A stretch of 5,996 bases of DNA, from positions 1 to 5,996 of the forward strand of contig JAJXXI010000145.1 of NCBI GenBank assembly GCA_021781185.1. The letters are read 5' to 3'. Made by a program: the position numbers and the translations under genes. The notes below the pieces were generated by a model. The model ran no database searches, was not told the DNA's origin, and worked only from the letters and a program-made list of their open reading frames with translations. Source of the DNA: a bacterium (lineage in GTDB: Bacteria; Verrucomicrobiota; Verrucomicrobiia; Limisphaerales; UBA11358). Of this stretch, positions 1-5,724 are shown piece after piece (position 1 is the stretch's first letter; the number at the start of each line of letters is the position of its first letter).

Positions 1-140
1 AACGTGGCAAACAGCTTCGTGCAATTGAATTCGAGCGCATCAAGGGCGGCAAGCCGTTCAACATCAAAGCCAAGTGGTTCGTGAAGCTGCTCAGGGGAAT
101 CGGCCAGCCCATGGGCAAGCCGGTTGCAGTGAAGCACTGA
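1..140 (+). CDS. 3' end of an unrecognised protein (partial, C-terminal 45 residues)
   Basis: Of the three forward frames only the one starting at base 3 stays open here; it ends at TGA 138-140. The other two meet stops within the first 90 bases. The visible C-terminus is basic, beginning RGKQLRAIEFERIKGG and ending with GKPVAVKH, and contains an aromatic/basic stretch KAKWFVKLLRG. I do not recognise the family from this fragment. No membrane segment or cysteine motif is visible. The strong intrinsic terminator starting 18 bases after the stop supports this being the true end of a transcribed gene. The start lies outside the window, so length and function cannot be judged. Confidence 0.6.
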   Translation, partial: RGKQLRAIEFERIKGGKPFNIKAKWFVKLLRGIGQPMGKPVAVKH

Positions 141-157
141 TCAGCCGCCAGCGTTTC

Positions 158-205
158 AACGGGAGGTGAAGCCGCCGCCGGGCGCTTCCCTCCCGTTTTT
201 GTTTT
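158..205 (+). terminator. Rho-independent terminator of the upstream gene
   Basis: A long GC-rich stem pairs AACGGGAGG (158-166) plus GAAGC (168-172) with GCTTC (184-188) plus CCTCCCGTT (189-197). The only irregularity is a single bulged T at 167. The loop is about 11 bases. The stem runs directly into a T-rich tract (196-200, then 202-205 after one G). It lies just after the stop codon at 138-140, so it ends the plus-strand gene. On the minus strand the stem is not followed by a T run, so it is not a bidirectional terminator for the convergent gene at 242-718. Confidence 0.9.
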
Positions 206-241
206 CCGATGGCGGAGGAGAACGCGCCTGTCATGCCGCGA

Positions 242-718
242 TTATTTTAACACTTCCGCCACCGGCTCGTTGGCCGGTTGCCAGAAGCTGATTTTCGCGA
301 TGCGTCCGTCCGGAGTGAGTTTCAGGATGGTGACACGCCCGGGTTGGACCGGCACCCGGCTCAAAGTTTCCGCGTTGTCCACCAGCACAATTCGCTGCGG
401 ATATTTTCGCAGCATGGGGAAGGCGAAATACCGTGCAACGGCCGGCATGGTGTGGATGTCCATGAGATAAGCGGCGTGGCGTTTGGCAAGAAACCCGGCA
501 CCTTCCCCGGCAAGTTTTTGATTGGCGGCCTTGGCACCGCCCATCTCCGTGGCAACCAGCAAAAACGCCGTCCCGTTGGTAAAGGTATAAGCCGCACCGT
601 GCTGGTCCTTGGCGGCAATCGCTGGCACGGCATCGCCCACTTGCAAGGGCGCGGCCGGAACCGTCCAGCAAAGCAGACACATCGTCAGGACAAGCCATTG
701 CGCAACCTGGTTTTTCAT
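242..718 (-). CDS. Small exported thioredoxin-like protein without CxxC (hypothetical)
   Basis: The product is 158 residues. Residues 1-23 form a typical signal peptide: MKNQ, a hydrophobic stretch of about 15 residues, then a small-residue cleavage region around PAA before PLQVGD, so the mature protein is probably periplasmic or secreted. From about residue 26 the pattern VGDAVPAIAAKDQHG...YTF resembles the first strands of AhpC/TSA-type thioredoxin folds. KYPQRIVLVDN (105-115) and VTILKLTPDGRIAK (129-142) resemble the later strands, where such proteins carry 'D..G.I'. No CxxC occurs; the only cysteines are in the signal peptide, so disulfide chemistry is unlikely. A YtfJ-like or other redox-inactive thioredoxin-fold role is possible, but this is an inference. 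The ATG (716-718 on the minus strand) lacks a good Shine-Dalgarno but places the signal peptide correctly. The gene runs convergently to the terminated gene at 1-140. Confidence 0.7.
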   Translation of the reverse strand: MKNQVAQWLVLTMCLLCWTVPAAPLQVGDAVPAIAAKDQHGAAYTFTNGTAFLLVATEMGGAKAANQKLAGEGAGFLAKRHAAYLMDIHTMPAVARYFAFPMLRKYPQRIVLVDNAETLSRVPVQPGRVTILKLTPDGRIAKISFWQPANEPVAEVLK

Positions 719-950
719 TGGTGGAACTTGTCACGCGGAGCGCCCGCTTGTCAACGAGCGACCCGAAGCGGCCATTTTTACCAAGGCCAATAAAAAAGAT
801 GACGCTGCCGCAGTGGATATTCACAAAGCGCAAAATCCCGGTTGGATGAATTAGACGTATCGTGGGGTGCTGTTTCATGTTCCCAAGCCGCCTACGGCGG
901 CCACCAAAGCGGTTTCAGAAAATCGGCAGCCGAAGAATCAGCCGATGCGA
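719..950. other. Non-coding spacer, no supported gene
   Basis: This is the first half of the roughly 500-base gap between the divergent genes at 242-718 (minus) and 1258-2811 (plus). It must contain the minus-strand promoter, but I found no convincing -35/-10 pair for it. Short open frames crossing the region have no family resemblance, no ribosome binding site and mutually conflicting frames, so I do not call them. The only structures noted are the hairpin at 887-901, the weak dyad ATCGGC (922-927)/GCCGAT (941-946), and a direct repeat CAGCCGA at 927-933 and 939-945. These lie next to the inverted-repeat element and may be its outer flank. Confidence 0.5.
887..901. repeat. Short perfect hairpin GCCGCC-TAC-GGCGGC
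   Basis: A six-base perfect GC stem (887-892 with 896-901) has a three-base loop. There is no T run after it on either strand, so it is not an intrinsic terminator. It lies about 50 bases outside the left arm of the 951-1109 repeat and could belong to the same extragenic element. Confidence 0.5.
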
Positions 951-1109
951 TTCACCCTCGCCCCGGCCCTTTCCTGCTGGGAGAGGGAGAAATTTCTCCA
1001 GCCTTTGGCGAAATGGGGGCGGTATTTTGCCCGCAAATCAATCAGGTTTTCACATGCGCATCCCGCAGCCGTTCCTTCTCCCAGTGGAGAGGGTCAGGTT
1101 GAGGGGGAA
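951..1109. repeat. Degenerate inverted-repeat extragenic element (REP/MITE-like)
   Basis: The left arm (about 951-991) contains CACCCTCGCCCCGGCCC and GGGAGAGGGAGAA. The right arm (about 1074-1109) contains TTCTCCCAGTGGAGAGGG and TTGAGGGGGAA. The reverse complement of the left arm matches the right arm at about 26 of 34 aligned positions with one single-base gap. Each arm can also fold on itself, because a CCCTTTCC- or TTCTCCC-type box faces a GGGAGAGGG- or GGAGAGGG-type box. The roughly 80 bases between the arms have no coding features. Related CCCTC/GGGAGAGGG palindromic elements are, to my knowledge, common as dispersed extragenic repeats in several GC-rich environmental bacteria. I infer a non-autonomous dispersed repeat. 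It carries no transposase, and no target-site duplication is obvious. Confidence 0.6.
986..999. repeat. Perfect 14-bp palindrome at the inner edge of the left repeat arm
   Basis: GGAGAAA is directly followed by its reverse complement TTTCTCC with no spacer. It sits where the left arm of the inverted-repeat element ends. It may be part of that element's fold or a protein-binding dyad. No matching copy is seen at the right arm. Confidence 0.5.
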
Positions 1110-1184
1110 CACCGCAGCGCAGAAACCGCAACCATAATTTTGATTAATTCGCTCCAACCATCCTGAAAACACCGCCCTTCGCTT

Positions 1185-1213
1185 TTGATGGGTTGTGTCG
1201 GGAAAATTAAAAA
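1185..1213 (+). promoter_or_regulatory. Candidate sigma-70-type promoter of the transporter-mutarotase unit
   Basis: TTGATG (1185-1190; four of six consensus bases) and TAAAAA (1208-1213; four of six) are separated by exactly 17 bases. Transcription would begin near 1220 and give a leader of roughly 35-40 bases before the ATG at 1258. This is a weak match in an otherwise promoter-free stretch. If correct it excludes the upstream GTG at 1195 as translation start. Confidence 0.25.
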
Positions 1214-1257
1214 TCCTCGCCCGGCGCGGCGGTTGGATTTATTTTGCCCCGAATTTG

Positions 1258-2811
1258 ATGCCGCCTGCCGTTGCAACCGCCAAAACCAAGTTGAGGAATT
1301 TTATCGGAAAATTCACGGTCATGCGCCATGCCCCGCGCGAGCTGTGGATCATCTACAGCGCCTACATTTTTGAAAACCTCGCCTACAAGGTCGGCTCGGC
1401 GAGTGTGCTGACGCTGTGGCTCTCGTCCGACCTCGGCTATGGCGACGTGAAGGCGGGCGCGACGATTGCGGCGTGGTCGGCCATCCTGACGCTGGTGACC
1501 GTGCTGGTGGGTTCGCTGACGGACGCGCTGGGCGTGCGCCGGACTTTTCTGCTTGGCTTCTGCATCTGCCTTGTCTCGCGCAGCGTGATGGCGCTGACGG
1601 TCAACCACTGGCTGGTCCTGCCGTTCGGCCTGTATTTGCAGGCGATCGGCATCGCGCTGATGGTGCCGGTGATGGCGGCGGCGATGAAAAAATATTCCAA
1701 CACCGCCCAGCGGTCGGTGGCGTTCTCGCTGTATTACGCGCTGATGAACGCCGGCTATGCAGTGGGCGACTGGATGTTTGACCGGCTGCGCAGCGCGCAG
1801 GGGCTCGGCGAACACGGTCACTGGGTGATGCCGCTGTTCGGCGCGGACTTGAGCACCTACCGGGTTCTGATCCTGCTGGGTGCGGTGTTCACGGTGCCGG
1901 GAATGATCATCGTCTGGCTGTTTTTGCGCGACGGGGTGGAGATGACGGACACCGGGGTGAAAATCACCGCCCGCCCGCGAGCCGCCACCGCCGGCAATCC
2001 GGTTAAAGCACTGGCGGCCACCATCCGTGAAACCTCGGTGCGAACCGCGGAAATTTTCTCCGGCCTGTGGCGGCAGAAATCGTTTTACCGGTTCCTGGCG
2101 TTCATGTCGCTGGTCGTGGGCGTGCGGATGATTTATTATCAGCTTTATTACACGTTTCCGAAATTCGGCATCCGCGAACTCGGCAATGGCGCGCCGGTGG
2201 GACATCTGAGCGGCATCGTCAATGAAGTGCTGATCGTGGTGCTGGTGCCGGTTTGCGGTGTGTTGACGCAGCGCATCGCGGCCTACCGGATGGTGATGGT
2301 GGGCAGTTTGATTTCTGCGCTCTCCGTTTTTTTCGTGGCGCTTCCGTCCGCCTGGTTCAAACCGCTGGCCGACGGCTGGCTCGGCGACCTCGTCGCGCAC
2401 CAATGGCTCGGCGTGGCCGGGCCGGTGAATCCACTCTACATTTCCATTTTCCTGTTCATCGCGATGCTCTCGGCCGGCGAGGCGCTGTGGTCGCCGCGCC
2501 TTTACGAATACGCCGCCGCCATCGCGCCAAAAGGCCAGGAGGCGTCCTACATGGCGCTTTCGATGCTGCCATATTTCCTCGCGAAATTTCTCGTGGGCGG
2601 CACGTCCGGCTGGCTGCTGACCAAGTATTGCCCGGAAACCGGTCCGCGCCACCCGGAAATGATGTGGTTTCTGATTGGCTGCATGGCGCTGGTGACGCCG
2701 GTGGGCGCCTTTGTCTTCCGCAAATACATCCAGGTGCAGGAAGCCGGACGCGAACCAGTCGTCAGCCGCTCCGAATCCGCCGTGACGGAAGAGGAAACCA
2801 CTCGCGAATAA
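1258..2811 (+). CDS. MFS transporter, POT/peptide-transporter-like
   Basis: The 517-residue product is an integral inner-membrane secondary carrier, with about a dozen hydrophobic segments from residue 29 to 487. The MFS loop 2-3 signature is visible as GSLTDALGVRRTFLLG (85-100), with the usual G, D and RR. Late in the protein GEALWSPRLYEYAAAIAPKG (407-426) followed by ASYMALSMLPYF resembles the POT/PTR2 TM10 motif region (E...SP...AP), which suggests a proton-coupled peptide-type branch. The substrate cannot be deduced. The C-terminal tail after residue 490 is hydrophilic and acidic. The frame is open back to a GTG at 1195. I prefer ATG 1258 because it leaves a basic cytoplasmic lead-in (TKLRNFIGKF...MRHAPRELW) before TM1; ATG 1321 is a further alternative. 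None has a good Shine-Dalgarno. It lies five bases before the mutarotase gene, so they probably form one transcript. Confidence 0.88.
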   Translation: MPPAVATAKTKLRNFIGKFTVMRHAPRELWIIYSAYIFENLAYKVGSASVLTLWLSSDLGYGDVKAGATIAAWSAILTLVTVLVGSLTDALGVRRTFLLGFCICLVSRSVMALTVNHWLVLPFGLYLQAIGIALMVPVMAAAMKKYSNTAQRSVAFSLYYALMNAGYAVGDWMFDRLRSAQGLGEHGHWVMPLFGADLSTYRVLILLGAVFTVPGMIIVWLFLRDGVEMTDTGVKITARPRAATAGNPVKALAATIRETSVRTAEIFSGLWRQKSFYRFLAFMSLVVGVRMIYYQLYYTFPKFGIRELGNGAPVGHLSGIVNEVLIVVLVPVCGVLTQRIAAYRMVMVGSLISALSVFFVALPSAWFKPLADGWLGDLVAHQWLGVAGPVNPLYISIFLFIAMLSAGEALWSPRLYEYAAAIAPKGQEASYMALSMLPYFLAKFLVGGTSGWLLTKYCPETGPRHPEMMWFLIGCMALVTPVGAFVFRKYIQVQEAGREPVVSRSESAVTEEETTRE

Positions 2812-2816
2812 TTTTT

Positions 2817-3722
2817 ATGCAAATCAACATCGTTCCAGAAAAACTTCGCCGGCTGGAAATCCCCGGCCGCATCGAAATGGTCAATGGCTGCGGCGGCCTG
2901 CCGCTGGTGAAAGTCCGCACGCCGCGGAGCGCGGCGGAAGTTTACCTGCTCGGCGCGCACGTCGCCGGCTTCCAGAAAAACGGCGAGCCGCCGCTGCTGT
3001 TCATGAGCGCGAAAAGTTGCTTTGCGCCCGGCAAGGCGATTCGCGGCGGCGTGCCGATCTGCTTTCCGTGGTTCGGCAACCGCGAGGGCGAGCCGTCGCA
3101 CGGCTTCGCGCGGATCGCCGATTGGGAACTGGTCAAAACCGCCGCCGCGCCGGACGGCACGGTGACGCTGCACTTCGCCCTGCCGCAGCTTCCCGGCCGC
3201 GCAACCTGGCAATCCTTGCGCACGGAATTCGTGGTCACGGTTTCCGAGACGTTGACCGTGGAGCTGACCGCCACCAATGATGCCTGCGGCGAGACGTTTG
3301 AGCTTGAGAATTGTCTGCACACCTATTTTCAGATCGGCGACATCGGCCAGATTTCACTCACCGGTTTGCAGGGCGCGGCGTTTGATGACTTCGCCGCCGG
3401 TGCGAACGGAGCCAGACGGCCGGGCAGCGATGCCGCGCTGAAGATAACGCAGGAAACCAACCGCGTTTATCCGGACAACATCAGCACGGTGGAAATCCAC
3501 GACGCCAGCCTGAAGCGGACGATCCGCGTGGAGAAGTTCAATTCCCAGTCGACGGTCGTCTGGAATCCGTGGACCACGCAGAAGCTGCCCGACGACTTTG
3601 ATCCGGCGGAACACGCGCAGATGGTTTGCGTGGAATCCGGCAACGTGAAACAGAACCGGCTTTCACTCGCGCCTGGAACAGCAGCGGCGTTGAAGGTGGT
3701 TTTGAGCAGCGCGGCGATTTGA
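2817..3722 (+). CDS. yeaD: D-hexose-6-phosphate mutarotase (glucose-6-phosphate 1-epimerase, YeaD-like)
   Basis: The 301-residue cytoplasmic enzyme belongs to the galactose-mutarotase superfamily and would interconvert alpha and beta anomers of hexose 6-phosphates. Family hallmarks are in the expected order: RGGVPICFPWFGNREG (76-91), SHGFAR..DWEL (94-105) with the presumed catalytic His95, LHTYFQIGDI (167-176) with His168, the VVWNPW strand (247-252), and MVCVESGN (269-276) with the presumed catalytic Glu273. The length is normal for the family. ATG 2817 follows the transporter stop by five bases; the frame is open further upstream inside the transporter, but that extension shows no family similarity. 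No strong Shine-Dalgarno is adjacent, and GAGGAAA at 2791-2797 is too distant, so translational coupling to the transporter is likely. The last 60 bases overlap the convergent gene on the minus strand. The final roughly 40 codons have a diverged second copy at 4463-4585. Confidence 0.93.
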   Translation: MQINIVPEKLRRLEIPGRIEMVNGCGGLPLVKVRTPRSAAEVYLLGAHVAGFQKNGEPPLLFMSAKSCFAPGKAIRGGVPICFPWFGNREGEPSHGFARIADWELVKTAAAPDGTVTLHFALPQLPGRATWQSLRTEFVVTVSETLTVELTATNDACGETFELENCLHTYFQIGDIGQISLTGLQGAAFDDFAAGANGARRPGSDAALKITQETNRVYPDNISTVEIHDASLKRTIRVEKFNSQSTVVWNPWTTQKLPDDFDPAEHAQMVCVESGNVKQNRLSLAPGTAAALKVVLSSAAI

Positions 3723-4169
3723 TTGTTTCCGCTCCTTTGGCGTGCTGCGAAAGGCGACGCTCATGCGGTTCCACAAATTGATCATCCCAATGGCGGCAGT
3801 CAGGTCCACCAGTTCCTTCTCCGTGAAATGCGGTTGCACGGCGGCATGGACGTCATCGGGCACGTGCGTTTCTGAAACCCGCGTCACCGCTTCCGCCCAG
3901 GCCAGGGCGGCGCATTCGCGTTCCGTGAAAAACGGGGCTTCGCGCCACGCAGCGAGACAGTCCAGCCGCTGCTGGGTTTCGCCCAAATGTCGGGCCTCGG
4001 TCGCATGCATGTCCAGGCAGTAGGCGCAGCCGTTGATTTGCGAAACCCGGATTTCAATGAGCGCCCGCAGCCGGGCATCGGGGAAAACTTTCGCAAGATG
4101 TTGATGAACGCCGAGCAGCGCCTGGTAGGTGTCTGCGGCAACTTTTCGATATACGATTCGTTCTGACAT
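3663..4169 (-). CDS. Carboxymuconolactone decarboxylase/AhpD-family protein
   Basis: The 168-residue product has the AhpD-like core: an acidic residue in ALIEIRVSQIN (Glu39) followed by CAYCLDMH, giving the Cys48-x-x-Cys51-x3-His55 redox motif. Helical segments follow, ending in VDLTAAIGMINLWNRMSVAFR (121-141), which is typical of the family's last helix. The probable role is cytoplasmic, thiol-dependent peroxide reduction or another alkylhydroperoxidase-type activity; the substrate is unknown. The ATG at 4167-4169 (minus) is chosen because MSERIVYRK is the natural start of the domain. The frame runs further upstream but without similarity. No clear Shine-Dalgarno is visible. The tail after about residue 145 (KERKQSNRRAAQ...CCSRRE) is basic and unlike the family; it is encoded antisense to the last 60 bases of the mutarotase gene, so the frame appears to run past its usual end. 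It is the only minus-strand gene between 1258 and the window end. Confidence 0.88.
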   Translation of the reverse strand: MSERIVYRKVAADTYQALLGVHQHLAKVFPDARLRALIEIRVSQINGCAYCLDMHATEARHLGETQQRLDCLAAWREAPFFTERECAALAWAEAVTRVSETHVPDDVHAAVQPHFTEKELVDLTAAIGMINLWNRMSVAFRSTPKERKQSNRRAAQNHLQRRCCSRRE

Positions 4170-4354
4170 GGAAAAGACGATAGCGCGTTTTCCCAAATTC
4201 TGCAAAACTGCCGGCGCATCGAATGATTTTCCTCTCCGTAATGCAGCCGCACGGGAGCGATTTGATTTCCCAAGTGGAAGAAATCTTTTCGCCGACGGAA
4301 ATCTTGTCGCGCGCAAACAATTTTGAGTTTCGCCCACAGCAGCAGGAAATAGAC
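4170..4354. other. Divergent intergenic region, no confident promoter
   Basis: This region separates the AhpD-like gene (minus) from the small mutarotase-tail gene (plus). It should hold promoters for both directions. For the minus gene the best candidate is TTGCAG, a 17-base spacer and TATCGT, which would start transcription almost at the ATG (leaderless). The match is too weak to call. For the plus direction I found no acceptable -35/-10 pair. No trace of the missing N-terminal part of a mutarotase is visible in the plus-strand frames here. Confidence 0.4.
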
Positions 4355-4585
4355 ATGGCCGTGGCGCAGAAGAAGAAAGCCGTTGTTTCGATGGACAGGA
4401 TTAATTGGCACGGGCAGTTCACGGACAAGGATCTGCCAATGCTTAAGGGCGTGTTCGGTTCACTGGCGGGACACGCGCACATGGTCTGCGTGGAATCCGG
4501 CAACGGGAAGCAGAGCAAAATCATCCTGGCACCGGGCAAAACGGCTGCATTGCAAGTGGTGCTGAGCAGTGCCTCGATGCGTTGA
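4355..4585 (+). CDS. Small protein with a duplicated mutarotase C-terminal segment (76 aa)
   Basis: The second half (residues 40-75) aligns without gaps to residues 266-301 of the upstream mutarotase, with 25 of 36 residues identical. It includes MVCVESGN with the presumed catalytic Glu, LAPG and VVLSSA. The first 39 residues (MAVAQKKKAVV...TDKDLPML...) show no clear counterpart and are basic at the start. At DNA level 4463-4513 matches 3603-3653 at 45 of 51 bases; similarity then falls, but the reading frame is kept to the stop. A good Shine-Dalgarno, AGGA (4344-4347), lies seven bases before the ATG. The substrate-binding parts of a mutarotase (RGGVP, HGFAR) are absent, so it cannot be a complete enzyme. 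It may be a remnant of a tandem duplication still translated, or a small protein with a new role. The stop is 56 bases before the next gene on the same strand, so co-transcription is likely. Confidence 0.6.
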   Translation: MAVAQKKKAVVSMDRINWHGQFTDKDLPMLKGVFGSLAGHAHMVCVESGNGKQSKIILAPGKTAALQVVLSSASMR

Positions 4586-4641
4586 GCGGAAGCCGGTGTT
4601 TGAATTTGAATAACTCCAGGAATACAAAAAAGGTCTTGAAG

Positions 4642-5724
4642 ATGTGGAAATCCAATTGGCATGACACGCAGCGCCGGTTTGTGGACTGGTGGAAACGCGA
4701 GGGCCTGTTGATCGGCATGTGGGGTGCGCCGGAAATGGGCTGCGGCGTGCATGAAGCGATGGCGGCACCGGTGCGCCCGGCCACGCTGGAGGCACGCTAT
4801 TGCCACGCGGATTTTCGCGCCGCCGAAAATCATTACCGGCTTTCCCGCTCGATTTTCCCGCTGGATATTCTACCCAGCGCCACGACAGATCTGGGGCCGG
4901 GTTCGCTGGCGCTGTTTCTGGGGTCGCAACCCGGATTTGCCGAGGACACGGTCTGGTATCACCCGTGCATCGAGAACGAACTGGAGCCGGAAAAACTGCC
5001 GCCACTGCGCTTCGATGAAACCAACCCGTGGTGGAAGCTTACCGAGGACATCCTGCGCCGGTGCCGGGAACAGGCGCGGGACCAATATCTCGTCACCTGC
5101 CCGGACCTCATTGAGAACATGGATGCGCTCTCGTCCTTGCGCGGCGCGCAAACGCTGTGCATGGACATGATTGAGCGGCCTGAGTGGGTGGAGCAGAAAA
5201 TCCAGGAGATCAACGACGTCTGGTTCGCCGCCTACCAGCGCATTTACGATCTCATCAAGCTGCCCGACGGCAGTTCGGCGTATGGCGCATTTTACATCTG
5301 GGGCCCGGGCAAAGTGGCCAAGGTGCAGTGTGACGCCTCGGCGATGTTTTCGCCCAAGATGTATCGCCGCTTCGTCATGCCTGCGCTCACGGCGCAATGC
5401 CACTGGCTTGATCATTCGCTCTATCACCTCGATGGCACGCAGGCCATGGTGCATCTGGATGCCCTGCTGGAAATCGCGCCGTTGGACGCCATCGAATGGA
5501 CGCCGCAGGCCGGCATCGAAACGGGCGGCCACAAACGCTGGCACGAACTTTACCGCCGCATCCTGTCCGCCGGCAAATCCGTGCAAGTCGTCAATGTGGA
5601 ACCCGATGAAGTCGTGCCGCTCCTCGATGCCATTGGGAACCAAGGCGTTTACCTGCTGATCCAATTCAAGGACGAACGTGAGGTCGAGCAGGTGCTCAAA
5701 CGTGCCGCCGCTTACTACCACTAA
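4642..5724 (+). CDS. Uroporphyrinogen-decarboxylase-like / cobalamin-methyltransferase-superfamily protein
   Basis: The 360-residue soluble protein has the general build of the UroD/MtaA TIM-barrel superfamily. FSPKMYRRFVMPALTAQC (236-253) matches the 'SP..F..F..P' helix of these proteins. It is followed by SLYHLDGTQAMVHLDALLEI (259-278), LDAIEWTPQAG (281-291) and the late barrel strand VQVVNV (314-319). The N-terminus is Trp-rich (MWKSNWHDTQRRFVDWW). Corrinoid methyltransferases of this superfamily use a His-x-Cys...Cys zinc site; here the aligned site is His262-Leu-Asp264-Gly, so Asp or other residues would have to serve. Haem biosynthesis is unlikely because classic UroD N-terminal motifs are absent. 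A methyl-transfer or lyase role is inference. ATG 4642 is preferred because AAAAAAGG (4626-4633) lies eight bases upstream and MWKSNW begins the conserved part. A TTG at 4582, overlapping the previous stop, is a less likely start. Confidence 0.82.
   Translation: MWKSNWHDTQRRFVDWWKREGLLIGMWGAPEMGCGVHEAMAAPVRPATLEARYCHADFRAAENHYRLSRSIFPLDILPSATTDLGPGSLALFLGSQPGFAEDTVWYHPCIENELEPEKLPPLRFDETNPWWKLTEDILRRCREQARDQYLVTCPDLIENMDALSSLRGAQTLCMDMIERPEWVEQKIQEINDVWFAAYQRIYDLIKLPDGSSAYGAFYIWGPGKVAKVQCDASAMFSPKMYRRFVMPALTAQCHWLDHSLYHLDGTQAMVHLDALLEIAPLDAIEWTPQAGIETGGHKRWHELYRRILSAGKSVQVVNVEPDEVVPLLDAIGNQGVYLLIQFKDEREVEQVLKRAAAYYH

Noticed and set aside
231..878. Alternative 215-codon minus-strand frame overlapping the exported protein gene
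   Set aside because: It has no signal peptide or family pattern. The frame at 242-718 has a signal peptide and fold-like strand patterns, so the longer frame is a shadow.
842..1166. Several overlapping plus-strand frames of 86-99 codons
   Set aside because: They cross the inverted-repeat element, lack ribosome binding sites and have low-complexity Pro/Arg/Ser composition derived from the repeat.
1195..1257. GTG at 1195 as start of the MFS transporter
   Set aside because: It would add 21 residues without family similarity, has no Shine-Dalgarno and overlaps the best promoter candidate. It cannot be fully excluded.
1207..2652. Long minus-strand open frame (481 codons) opposite the MFS transporter
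   Set aside because: It is rich in His, Arg and Gln with no hydrophobic core or known motif, as expected from the antisense of a GC-rich membrane-protein gene. The plus-strand reading has clear MFS signatures.
2253..2816. In-frame upstream extension of the mutarotase inside the transporter gene
   Set aside because: The extension shows no similarity to mutarotases, is Arg-rich and overlaps a well-supported transporter. The ATG at 2817 gives a normal family length.
4174..4210. Possible leaderless promoter for the AhpD-like gene (TTGCAG, 17-base spacer, TATCGT on the minus strand)
   Set aside because: The -35 box matches only three of six consensus bases and the start would fall almost on the ATG, so the match is within chance expectation.
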